Of a DNA stretch of 64,000 bases, positions 36,268-43,834 are shown in pieces; position 1 is the first letter of the stretch, and every line of letters begins with the position of its first letter. The translations under genes were made by a program, and so were the position numbers. The notes under the pieces were generated by a model. That model was not told the DNA's origin, did not search any database, and saw only the letters and a program-made list of their open reading frames with translations. This DNA is from Bryobacterales bacterium (lineage in GTDB: Bacteria; Acidobacteriota; Terriglobia; Bryobacterales; Bryobacteraceae), in NCBI GenBank assembly GCA_003167495.1, contig PMSX01000342.1, forward strand, positions 82,122-146,121, read 5' to 3'.

Positions 36268-36798
36268 TCAGTCTAACAACGCTGTCAAGTGCGGCGCTAC
36301 CGCAGTTTCAATCTGTGCAGAAAGGCGGCTGGGGTCGCTCGAATCGCCGTCAAAACTACCTACCCATACCTGGCTGCCGTCACGAGTGCTCACTATTTGG
36401 ACGCGCACGCGCACTTGCCCGGCCAGCTTTTCGACCTTGCCAATGATTATCATTTTGACGCCAAGTTCGAGCCCAACCAGAATGGGATCGGCATCGGTCT
36501 CAACGGCTGGTACTTCCACGCGAGAGACGCGCGTTAGCCCGCTAATCAGCGCATTTGTGAGCTTGTGGTCAAACTGAATATCGTCTGGGGCGGCACTCAG
36601 CGAATGGAACGGCAGCACGGCAATGCGGGGAAGTAGTTTGCCGGCTGTGGTAGCCGGACTCGCGTGCAAGAAATGAAACGCCCAAACTGCGAGAGTCGTG
36701 CCCGCCACTGCCGCTAGGACGAAAAGAAGCATGGATCCCAGGTTCAGCCGCTCGGGCGTTTCGTCCAATTCCTCGCTTACCGAAGGGTTCATTTGCAA
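36268..36798 (-). CDS. Membrane-anchored TolB/FlgO-like protein lacking a winged helix
   Basis: A 176-residue protein with one N-terminal membrane helix (SMLLFVLAAVAGTTLAVWAF) followed by a TolB-N/FlgO-like domain (IAVLPFHSLSAAPDDIQFDH, IIIGKVEKLAGQVRVRVQIV, SQVWVGSFDGDSSD). The outer domain closely resembles that of the upstream gene product (36842-37771): AVLPF, a VRVQIV versus VKVQLI strand, and a shared SQVW motif. It lacks the DNA-binding half, so it looks like a partial duplicate that kept only the sensor part. It starts 43 bases downstream of the upstream stop, so it belongs to the same unit. It might modulate the full-length protein; that is inference. Confidence 0.72.
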   Translation of the reverse strand: MQMNPSVSEELDETPERLNLGSMLLFVLAAVAGTTLAVWAFHFLHASPATTAGKLLPRIAVLPFHSLSAAPDDIQFDHKLTNALISGLTRVSRVEVPAVETDADPILVGLELGVKMIIIGKVEKLAGQVRVRVQIVSTRDGSQVWVGSFDGDSSDPSRLSAQIETAVAPHLTALLD

Positions 36799-36841
36799 AT
36801 TAGTCTTCGGTGTTTCGAAATCTTCTCTTTAGATGTGCGGC

Positions 36842-37771
36842 TTACGGCTGTTCGCCATTCTCAGCGCCAGGCATTCCTTTGCCGATTTTTTCGGAGATTT
36901 TTGTTGAAAGGCCGGCAATGTCGTCGGAATTGCCCTCAAATCCGTTTGACCAGACTTGGCTGCCGTCCGCGGTGTTGATCAATTGCACTTTTACAAGAAT
37001 GTGTCCAGCTAGCCGCTGCGCCATCCCTCGGACGATCAATTGGGCACCCAATTCGCGGCCAGCAGTCACTGCGTCGGCCACTCCGGATTCCAGGTAATGC
37101 TGCACCGAAGATTCTGGCACAACCTGCAGTTGTGATTGCTTGGCGAGAGCGGTGACGATTGCTTCGGTTAAGCTTCGATTAAAACTATCGTCGTTCGCCG
37201 CTCCGGTCAGGGATTGAAAAGGCAAGATCGCAACTTGTGTAATCCCTTTGCTCGCGCTGAGCCGTGTAGGCATGAAGTGCCAAACCCCGATGCCGATTGC
37301 AGCAATCAGAATCACTGCCACCGATATACCCAATATGCCGACACCTTCCTTTTTTTTGGGAACCGATGTCTTGGAGAATTCGCGCTGCGGCTCCGCTTCT
37401 GGGATCTTGTTCCCAAATTGCGCATCGCTTGCCGAATCGCCCAGGTATTCAGTAACCTCGGCCTCGAATTGATAACCTTTCCCCAATATGAACCGCACAA
37501 TCGGGGCATGTTTGGAGGTGTCGTCGAGCAAGCGTTTCAGCTTGAGGATTTCGCTGGTTAGCTCTTCCTCGCCAAAAGACGATTTCGAAAAAAACGTCTC
37601 TACCAGTTTCTCCGCGGAAACTACTTGATCGCGATTTTCTATCAACTTTATCAACAAAGGAAGAGTTTTTCCCGGCGTAGCAACCAACAATCCGTCGCGG
37701 GTTAGCCGCTGATTCTCCCGATCCACCCGGAATCGATCGAATTCAAAAATTACTGTGAGAAGTGATGACAT
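36842..37771 (-). CDS. CadC-like transmembrane winged-helix regulator with TolB/FlgO-like outer domain
   Basis: A 309-residue protein. An OmpR-type winged helix spans about residues 5-110 (FEFDRFRVDRENQRLTRDG, LIENRDQVVSAEKLVETFF, FILGKGYQFEAEV). A membrane helix near 150 (GILGISVAVILIAAIGIGVW) leads to an outer domain with the TolB-N/FlgO pattern (ITQVAILPFQSLTGAANDDS, QLIVRGMAQRLAGHILVKVQ, SQVWSNGFEGNSDD). This arrangement matches CadC/ToxR-like membrane transcription regulators that sense from the far side. It is followed by a duplicate of the outer domain alone (36268-36798). Possible targets include the TonB receptor gene upstream on the same strand. No ligand is suggested. Confidence 0.82.
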   Translation of the reverse strand: MSSLLTVIFEFDRFRVDRENQRLTRDGLLVATPGKTLPLLIKLIENRDQVVSAEKLVETFFSKSSFGEEELTSEILKLKRLLDDTSKHAPIVRFILGKGYQFEAEVTEYLGDSASDAQFGNKIPEAEPQREFSKTSVPKKKEGVGILGISVAVILIAAIGIGVWHFMPTRLSASKGITQVAILPFQSLTGAANDDSFNRSLTEAIVTALAKQSQLQVVPESSVQHYLESGVADAVTAGRELGAQLIVRGMAQRLAGHILVKVQLINTADGSQVWSNGFEGNSDDIAGLSTKISEKIGKGMPGAENGEQP

Positions 37772-37836
37772 TAGTCCTCTGCAGTCCTACAACTTAGTCT
37801 TCGGCTGTATGTAATGGTTCCTCCAGACCCGAACGC

Positions 37837-37870
37837 AAAAAAGGCGGTTTTCTTTCGAAAGCCGCCTTTA
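37837..37870 (-). terminator. Intrinsic terminator of the second TonB-dependent receptor gene
   Basis: On the minus strand AAAGGCGG pairs with CCGCCTTT around a CTTTCGAAAGAAAA loop that itself holds a small CTTTCGAAAG hairpin, followed by TTTTTT. It starts about 30 bases after the receptor stop. Confidence 0.85.
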
Positions 37871-37899
37871 GCGTTTTGGATTGTTAAGGATAGCGGTAT

Positions 37900-40800
37900 C
37901 TAGAACGTCACCTTCGCTCCGAGCTGAATGGCTCGACCGCCACCAGTGCCGTTCACACCGCCGTTGCCGCTGCCCAAAGTGCTGTTCACGTAACCGAACG
38001 TCGCGCTGGTTAGTGAATTACTTGGGTTGTTGAACTGCGGCGTATTGGTGATTTGGAATGCTTCACCGCGAATTTCCAGATTGAAGCGCTCGGTGATCTT
38101 GAAGTGCTTGAACAACGACAGATTCAGTCCAAACAAGCCCGGTCCGAACATGTTATTGCGGCCCACATTCCCGAATACGACCCCCACCGGCTGCGCGAAG
38201 CTAGCAGTGCTAAACCATGGGTTGCCTATATTAATTCCCTTTGGATAACTCACAGGCGCCACCATGTTCGCCGTCTGGGTGCTGCCTGGAGAGTTCAACG
38301 TTCCGCCATTGGCCGTTACGTAGAACGGTATGCCGGAATCGAGCGTGAGAATGCCAGAAACTTCCCAGTTCCCCAACACCTTGGAAACCACGCCAGAGCT
38401 CAGCCACTTTTTCCCATAGCCAAACGGCAACTGGTAGATATAACTTTGCACGAAACCGTACTGGCGGTCGAAATCAGTCGGTGCGTAGTTGCGTCGCTGG
38501 TTGATAAAGAACGTCAAACCACCGTCGTCGTCCGACTGGTATCCCAAAGCCTTCTGCCAGCTAAACGAAGTGGTAATCAGCAGTCCACCGGCAAAGCGGC
38601 GATCCAACTTGACTTGCAGCGCGTTGTAAGTGGACGAATAGGCCGAGAAATATTGGGTTGTACTCGCAGTACGGTGAAAAATGGCTCCAGGTTCACCGGT
38701 TGTCCCCGTGCCGATTACAGAGACCGAATTGATGCTGGTGGAGGTGGGATTGTCCACCCCGTGATTGCCCACATAAGCCATATCCAACGAGAAGTGGAAT
38801 GGCAACGCCTGTTGAACCGCGAAATTCCACGAAATGACGTGCGGGTTCTTCCAGTTCAGCGGAATATAGTTATACGATTGGCTGTCGAGCGGGCCGCTAT
38901 TCGGGATTTGAATGATTCCGTTGGAAGGAATCGCAATCGGAACAGGCAGCGGGAAACCGGCTTCGAAGCTAGCAGGCGTGACGTTGTCCGCCAGTACTGC
39001 GGGACCGTATCCGTTACCCAGCGGGTTGTACGCGTTGTTAGCGCGCACGGGATAGTTATACGCGTAGTTGTTGTCCGTAAAGGGAACATACGATACCCCG
39101 AAACCTGAGCGGATGACCGTCTTTTCACTCAAGCGATAAGCCAATCCAAGGCGCGGCGCCCAATTGTTATAGCGGGTTTTCATTCCCAGGTTCAGCGGAT
39201 TACCGCCTACGCCCGCAATCACCAGCGTGTTGTTGTTCGGGTCGTAGTTCGAGAACGCTCCAGCGAATTCAGGGGTGGCCGGAGGATAGAATTCCCAGCG
39301 CAAACCCAGATCCAGGGTGAATTTCGGCGTGACCTGCCACTTGTCTCCAGCAAAGCCGAAGAACTGCCATTCGCGATAAGCCGGGAAATAGGTATTCAAA
39401 TCGCGGCCCACTTGACTCGGACTGTCGAGCAGAAAGCTAGCCATGTCGTTCCCAAAGCCGGCAGACGCGCCGGGAATCGAAGTCTCGTTGGTGCTAAACG
39501 TATACACTCCGCGCGGACTGTACGTTTGATCTTGCAGCAAGTCATCGCGGATGCGCCGCAAATCGCCGCCGAATTTGATGGTGTGATTCCGCAAAATCTT
39601 TGTCCAAACATTAACCGCGTCTACGTTTGCCTCCGCACGTACCCACGGAATGCTCGCCGAGTACCCAACCAGCGGACTGGTGAAGTCGCCAATGCTGATT
39701 CCCACCATGCCGCTGGTGAACGGGCTGATGTTGACTCCGGGAATACCAACTTTCGTCGCATCATCGGATCCGTAATCCGTAGGCACTGAGACATTATGGT
39801 AGTGCGCCACCCCAACTCGCGCCTCGGCGATGAGGGTGGGGCTGAACACGTGAACGTAGTTCAATCCGCCGCTGTAGGTCTTCTGCGTTCCGGTTCCTTC
39901 GAAGGCTCCATTGGCATCGCCTCCCGCCGTGCCAAAGATAGGCGCCTGGTAAACAACCGGCCGGTTAAAGCTGAATCGTCCGCTGAACCGGTCCTTGTCC
40001 GTTGTCACCCAATCCATCTTGTAGTCCATTGAATCTGTAGTTTTGGTGAAGGCTGGCGCGGCGTAATAATTGTTAGAGGGCTTCGCGGCATTGTAGGGCT
40101 CGTTCGGCGCCGGCAAGAGCGCGAGAATATTCTCGGCAACGGGATTGAGCCGGCTAGTCGGAATAATGTTCCCCGCAAACGCAGTGCGGCCCACGCCTGT
40201 GATGTTGTTACCGGTCGCCGGATCGTAGACGATATGCGTGTCGGCGCTCAGATTCCCGGCATCGAAGGCTGGCGACGGAATGGTCTCCAGTGTGGCCGTT
40301 CCTTCCACATCCATCGTGCGCAGGTAATCGCCAAAGAAAAACAGTTTGTTCTTCTTAATGGGTCCACCGAAATCTCCACCCACGTAGTTGTAGTGAAGCG
40401 GCGGTACCGAAGGGTTGAAGAAACTGCGCGCATTCAGGTCGCTGTTCTGTAAGAATTCGTAGGCGCCTCCATGAAACGTATTTCCGCCCGATTTCAGAAT
40501 CACGTTGGTCACCGCGCCCGACGCCCGACCTAATTCCGGATCGAAGTTGCTGGTGACCACGTCCACCGTCTCAATCGCTTCGATCGGCGGCACCATAATC
40601 TGCAACAGGCCAGTCCGCTCGTTGTCGTCCGTCCCTTCAATCAGGTAGTTATTACCTTCGCGCATTTGGCCGTTGACTTCAGTCTGTAGTGAACTCTCAG
40701 CATTGAAAAACTGTGAATGCTGGAAAGTGGCGGGCGTTGTTCCGGGTACGAGATTCAAGAGCGACTGAAAATTCCGGTTGTTCCCTAGTGGCGCATCTTC

Positions 40801-41241
40801 CACCAACCGTACTTCCACTTTACGGCCGACGTCTGCCCGATCGGTCTCTAGCAGCGGCGGCACGCCACTCACCTCAACGGATTGGCTCAAACTGCCCGGT
40901 TGCAACACAAGGTCAACTCGCGTGCTGCTATTGACCAGCACGTCCACCTCTTTGCGGGTTTCTTTAGCAAAGCCAGTTGCTTCCACCTCCACCGAATAAC
41001 CACCTGGCGGCAATTGCGGAAAAGCGTAGTAGCCGCTCTCATTTGTTTGAGAGGTGTGACTGATGTTGGTATTTGTTTCGGTGATGGTGACTTTGGCGTT
41101 CGGAATAAGACCGCCCGACACGTCTGTTACCATACCCAGCAAGGTGGCGTTCACCGCCTGGCAATAGAGAGATTGAGAAGAGAAACAAATGGTGAGAGCA
41201 TAGAAAGCCCAAAGCCCCCACACCACTCGCAGGTGTTTCAT
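37900..41241 (-). CDS. Oar-like TonB-dependent receptor with carboxypeptidase-regulatory-like domain (2)
   Basis: An 1113-residue outer-membrane protein. The signal peptide (VVWGLWAFYALTICFSSQSL) is followed by the carboxypeptidase-regulatory-like Ig domain (LLGMVTDVSGGLIPNAKVTI, GYYAFPQLPPGGYSVEVEAT). The plug region (LGNNRNFQSLLNLVPGTTPA, YLIEGTDDNERTG, FHGGAYEFLQNSDLNARSF) leads to a long barrel that ends AIQLGAKVTF with the terminal Phe. The class is expanded in acidobacteria and probably binds a large substrate at the surface. It is larger than the copy at 25460 by about 115 residues and differs in sequence, so the two are distinct paralogues. It has its own terminator and lies head to head with an SDR gene. 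Confidence 0.92.
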   Translation of the reverse strand: MKHLRVVWGLWAFYALTICFSSQSLYCQAVNATLLGMVTDVSGGLIPNAKVTITETNTNISHTSQTNESGYYAFPQLPPGGYSVEVEATGFAKETRKEVDVLVNSSTRVDLVLQPGSLSQSVEVSGVPPLLETDRADVGRKVEVRLVEDAPLGNNRNFQSLLNLVPGTTPATFQHSQFFNAESSLQTEVNGQMREGNNYLIEGTDDNERTGLLQIMVPPIEAIETVDVVTSNFDPELGRASGAVTNVILKSGGNTFHGGAYEFLQNSDLNARSFFNPSVPPLHYNYVGGDFGGPIKKNKLFFFGDYLRTMDVEGTATLETIPSPAFDAGNLSADTHIVYDPATGNNITGVGRTAFAGNIIPTSRLNPVAENILALLPAPNEPYNAAKPSNNYYAAPAFTKTTDSMDYKMDWVTTDKDRFSGRFSFNRPVVYQAPIFGTAGGDANGAFEGTGTQKTYSGGLNYVHVFSPTLIAEARVGVAHYHNVSVPTDYGSDDATKVGIPGVNISPFTSGMVGISIGDFTSPLVGYSASIPWVRAEANVDAVNVWTKILRNHTIKFGGDLRRIRDDLLQDQTYSPRGVYTFSTNETSIPGASAGFGNDMASFLLDSPSQVGRDLNTYFPAYREWQFFGFAGDKWQVTPKFTLDLGLRWEFYPPATPEFAGAFSNYDPNNNTLVIAGVGGNPLNLGMKTRYNNWAPRLGLAYRLSEKTVIRSGFGVSYVPFTDNNYAYNYPVRANNAYNPLGNGYGPAVLADNVTPASFEAGFPLPVPIAIPSNGIIQIPNSGPLDSQSYNYIPLNWKNPHVISWNFAVQQALPFHFSLDMAYVGNHGVDNPTSTSINSVSVIGTGTTGEPGAIFHRTASTTQYFSAYSSTYNALQVKLDRRFAGGLLITTSFSWQKALGYQSDDDGGLTFFINQRRNYAPTDFDRQYGFVQSYIYQLPFGYGKKWLSSGVVSKVLGNWEVSGILTLDSGIPFYVTANGGTLNSPGSTQTANMVAPVSYPKGINIGNPWFSTASFAQPVGVVFGNVGRNNMFGPGLFGLNLSLFKHFKITERFNLEIRGEAFQITNTPQFNNPSNSLTSATFGYVNSTLGSGNGGVNGTGGGRAIQLGAKVTF

Positions 41242-41309
41242 AAAGCCCCTCCACTAAAATCGTTTGTTGATTATATAAAAGCTATTTCGACTTAGCGACA
41301 ATATGACTT

Positions 41310-42077
41310 ATGCCTGACCTTCTTAGTCTTTCTAACCAAACCGCCCTTATCACGGGCGGGTCCTCCGGCATAGGCGCCGCTACCGCTCGTTTGTTTGCGC
41401 AATTGGGCGCGCGGGTAGCGATCAGTTACAACCGCAATCCACAGGGCGCGGTAGAAGTACAGAAATCGATTGAACAAGCCGGTGGGACAGCTGTTTCGGT
41501 CCAAGCCGAGATGTTGAAAGCGTCTGAAATCAGCCGCCTGGTGCAAGAGACCGCCGCCAAACTCGGTGCGATCGATATTCTGGTAAACAACGCCGGCTCG
41601 CTCGTGGAACGCGTGACGTTTGACAAGATGAGCGAAGCGCTCTGGGATGAGGTGATCGATTTGAATCTCAAAAGTGCCATGCTGGCGGCGCAGGCCGCTG
41701 CACCAGGTATGATCTTGCGAAAACACGGCAGCATTATCAATATTGTTTCGATTGCCGGACGCAACGGCGGAGGGCCGGGCGCCGGGGCTTATGCAACAGC
41801 CAAGGGCGGGTTGATCACTCTGACAAAAGCGTTGGCGAAAGAGTTTGCCCCCTATGGTGTTCGTGTGAATGCTGTTTCGCCAGGGGTGATCGACACGCCG
41901 TTTCATGAGGTGTTTTCGACGCCCGAAATGATTGCTACTTTCGTGAAAGGGATACCGCTGGGCCGCGTGGGGACGTCGGAGGAAGTGGCGAACGTGATTG
42001 CGTTTCTGGCTTCGGACGCGGCGAGTTATGTGACCGGCGAGACGATTGAAGTGAATGGCGGGCAGTTGATGCTTTAG
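41310..42077 (+). CDS. SDR family oxidoreductase (2)
   Basis: A 255-residue short-chain dehydrogenase/reductase. Motifs: TGGSSGIGAATARLF cofactor loop, ILVNNAGSLVE, Ser in SIINIVSIAGRNG, YATAKGG for the YxxxK pair, NAVSPGVIDTPF and a C-terminal SYVTGETIEVNGGQLML. The pattern is close to the FabG-like group of 3-ketoacyl or polyol dehydrogenases. Without lipid-synthesis neighbours a dedicated FabG role is not indicated. The gene faces the second TonB receptor gene with a 68-base shared upstream region. Confidence 0.9.
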   Translation: MPDLLSLSNQTALITGGSSGIGAATARLFAQLGARVAISYNRNPQGAVEVQKSIEQAGGTAVSVQAEMLKASEISRLVQETAAKLGAIDILVNNAGSLVERVTFDKMSEALWDEVIDLNLKSAMLAAQAAAPGMILRKHGSIINIVSIAGRNGGGPGAGAYATAKGGLITLTKALAKEFAPYGVRVNAVSPGVIDTPFHEVFSTPEMIATFVKGIPLGRVGTSEEVANVIAFLASDAASYVTGETIEVNGGQLML

Positions 42078-42131
42078 ACAGCCCAAGTTTCGTACGAAGC
42101 GCGTCTTGCTTTGGGTGTCTACTGGAACGCG

Positions 42132-42959
42132 CTAAGCACTGACGCCAACCTCAGCTTCATCATAGGTCCAGACTTTGAAACTCTCGAGTATGTTAGGACC
42201 GAATGTTGTGGCGATGGCGACGTCGGAGGCATCGCGGCCGCGCGCGATCAGAACGCGGCCGATGCGAGGCACGTTGTTGCGGGGATCGAAGACGTGCCAG
42301 GCGCCGCTGAGGTAGACTTCAAACCAAGCGGCGAAATCGCCCACAGCCCAGGGCGGCGGTGTGCCCATGTCCCCCAGGTATCCGGTGCAATAGCGGGCTG
42401 GAATGTTTAAGCAGCGGCACAGGGAAATGGCCAAATGCGCGTAATCGCGGCACACGCCGACTCCTTCGTTGAAGGCTTCCCAAGCCGTTCGCGTAGGGCG
42501 GGCTTGGTTGTAATCGAACTTGATCCGCTGATTCGCAAAATCACATACCGCCTGCACGCGCGCCCAGCCCTGTTGCGGGGAATGTCCGAAAAGATCCCAA
42601 GCGGCTTGTGACAGCAGATCGGTGTCGCAGTAACGGCTGCCTAGGAGGAAGACCAGCGTCTCTTCGGGCAGGTCTTCGACAGCGTGTTGCTGAGCGTACG
42701 GCACCACTTTGTCCGGTAGACCCGTGTCGCGCACGAGCGCATCGGTTTTAATTTGTATTCGGCCGGCCGGGGCGACGAGGCGGGTACACCAGTTGCCGAA
42801 GCCGTCGCGATAACCGCTGACGGGCACCGCAGGGTCGGTGGTCAGATAGTCGGGGATGATGATATCGGAGGCGCGCGAATAGTGAATATTCAACGCCAAA
42901 ATCATGGGAGTTGGTTGGGGAAGACTATAGATGAGTTCGTAGCCGAGCCGGATTTGCAT
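42132..42959 (-). CDS. Transglutaminase-like cysteine peptidase family protein
   Basis: A 275-residue protein. The transglutaminase core has the Cys in FNEGVGVCRDYAHLAISLCR, the His in GAWHVFDPRNN, and an Asp in the same DPRNN block. It is preceded by a beta-rich domain (MILALNIHYSRASDIIIPDY) of the kind found in this cytoplasmic or periplasmic group. There is no signal peptide. The family includes proteases and transglutaminases with mostly unknown bacterial substrates; it sometimes accompanies ATP-grasp and alpha-E proteins, which are not seen here. The gene is divergent from the small-protein/nucleotidyltransferase pair. Confidence 0.87.
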   Translation of the reverse strand: MQIRLGYELIYSLPQPTPMILALNIHYSRASDIIIPDYLTTDPAVPVSGYRDGFGNWCTRLVAPAGRIQIKTDALVRDTGLPDKVVPYAQQHAVEDLPEETLVFLLGSRYCDTDLLSQAAWDLFGHSPQQGWARVQAVCDFANQRIKFDYNQARPTRTAWEAFNEGVGVCRDYAHLAISLCRCLNIPARYCTGYLGDMGTPPPWAVGDFAAWFEVYLSGAWHVFDPRNNVPRIGRVLIARGRDASDVAIATTFGPNILESFKVWTYDEAEVGVSA

Positions 42960-43066
42960 GTGGTTTCCTTCCAGCGATCAGAGAGTTGCCCTGGCAAAAC
43001 TGACGGCCCAATTAATGATAGCTCGATTGGCATTGTGAAATTGATGCCGGGCTTTAGACTAAAGAG

Positions 43067-43255
43067 ATGAAGGAGCGGGCGGCGGAAGATCGAGACCCGG
43101 TGGTCGAGGCGTATAAGAAGGATGTTGACCGGACTCTGATTCGCGAGAACCTGAAGCTCACTGTGGAAGAACGCTTTCTCAAGGCGATGGCGCACATGCG
43201 TTTTGCAGAGGAGATGCGGCGGGCGGGGCGTGAGGCACGGCTTAAAACGAAATGA
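43067..43255 (+). CDS. Small charged helical protein, overlapping nucleotidyltransferase gene
   Basis: A 62-residue protein that is highly charged and almost entirely helical (MKERAAEDRDPVVEAYKKDV, LKLTVEERFLKAMAHMRF). I do not recognise a family. Its last codons overlap the next start in ATGA, so the two are co-translated. Proteins of this size and composition are common partners of minimal nucleotidyltransferases in bacteria; some pairs are toxin-antitoxin modules, but the role here is unproven. Confidence 0.72.
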   Translation: MKERAAEDRDPVVEAYKKDVDRTLIRENLKLTVEERFLKAMAHMRFAEEMRRAGREARLKTK

Positions 43256-43734
43256 CTGATTTCGCGTCTTTGCTGGCGCTGCTTGGTAATCACCACGTTG
43301 AGTTTATTGTGGTGGGGGGTGCTGCGGCCATCGCGCACGGCTCGGCGCGACTCACGCAAGATTTAGACATTGTGTATGATCGGTTGCCTGAGAATCTGGA
43401 GCGTTTGGTGGCTGCGCTCAAGGATCAGAAACCATATCTCCGCGGAGCGCCGCTCGGATTGCCGTTTGTTTGGGATCGGTTGACGCTGACTCGCGGGCTG
43501 AACTTTACTCTGACCACTTCGCTGGGAGACATCGATCTCTTGGGGGAGATTCCGGGCGGGGGAAGTTATCAGGATCTAAGAGCCACCGCGATTGAGTTGA
43601 ATGTGTTCGGGACGCGATGCCTCTGTTTGAGCTTGACGCAATTAATTCGGGCGAAACGGGCTGCGGGACGTCCCAAAGATCTCGAGGCTCTAGCCGAATT
43701 GGAAGCGATTGAAGAAACGCGGTCGGAGGAGTGA
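43252..43734 (+). CDS. Nucleotidyltransferase-fold protein (MNT/AbiEii-like)
   Basis: A 160-residue protein with a nucleotidyltransferase core: VEFIVVGGAAAIAHGSARLT carries the GG of the family, and LTQDLDIVYDRLPENLERLV carries DLD, equivalent to the DxD metal site. A later Asp occurs in TTSLGDIDLLGEIPGG. The C-terminal LCLSLTQLIRAKRAAGRPKD LE-like helix matches DUF6036/AbiEii-type proteins. Such proteins transfer nucleotides to tRNA or protein, and some are toxins or phage-exclusion factors. It overlaps the preceding small gene by four bases and ends seven bases before the 3' side of tRNA-Arg on the opposite strand. Confidence 0.78.
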   Translation: MTDFASLLALLGNHHVEFIVVGGAAAIAHGSARLTQDLDIVYDRLPENLERLVAALKDQKPYLRGAPLGLPFVWDRLTLTRGLNFTLTTSLGDIDLLGEIPGGGSYQDLRATAIELNVFGTRCLCLSLTQLIRAKRAAGRPKDLEALAELEAIEETRSEE

Positions 43735-43740
43735 GATTCT

Positions 43741-43817
<77 letters not shown>

Positions 43818-43834
43818 GCGCGATATTCACTAGT

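Noticed and set aside
38053-39108. 351-codon plus-strand ORF
   Set aside because: Antisense of the second Oar-like receptor, with an Arg/Val-rich translation and no domain.
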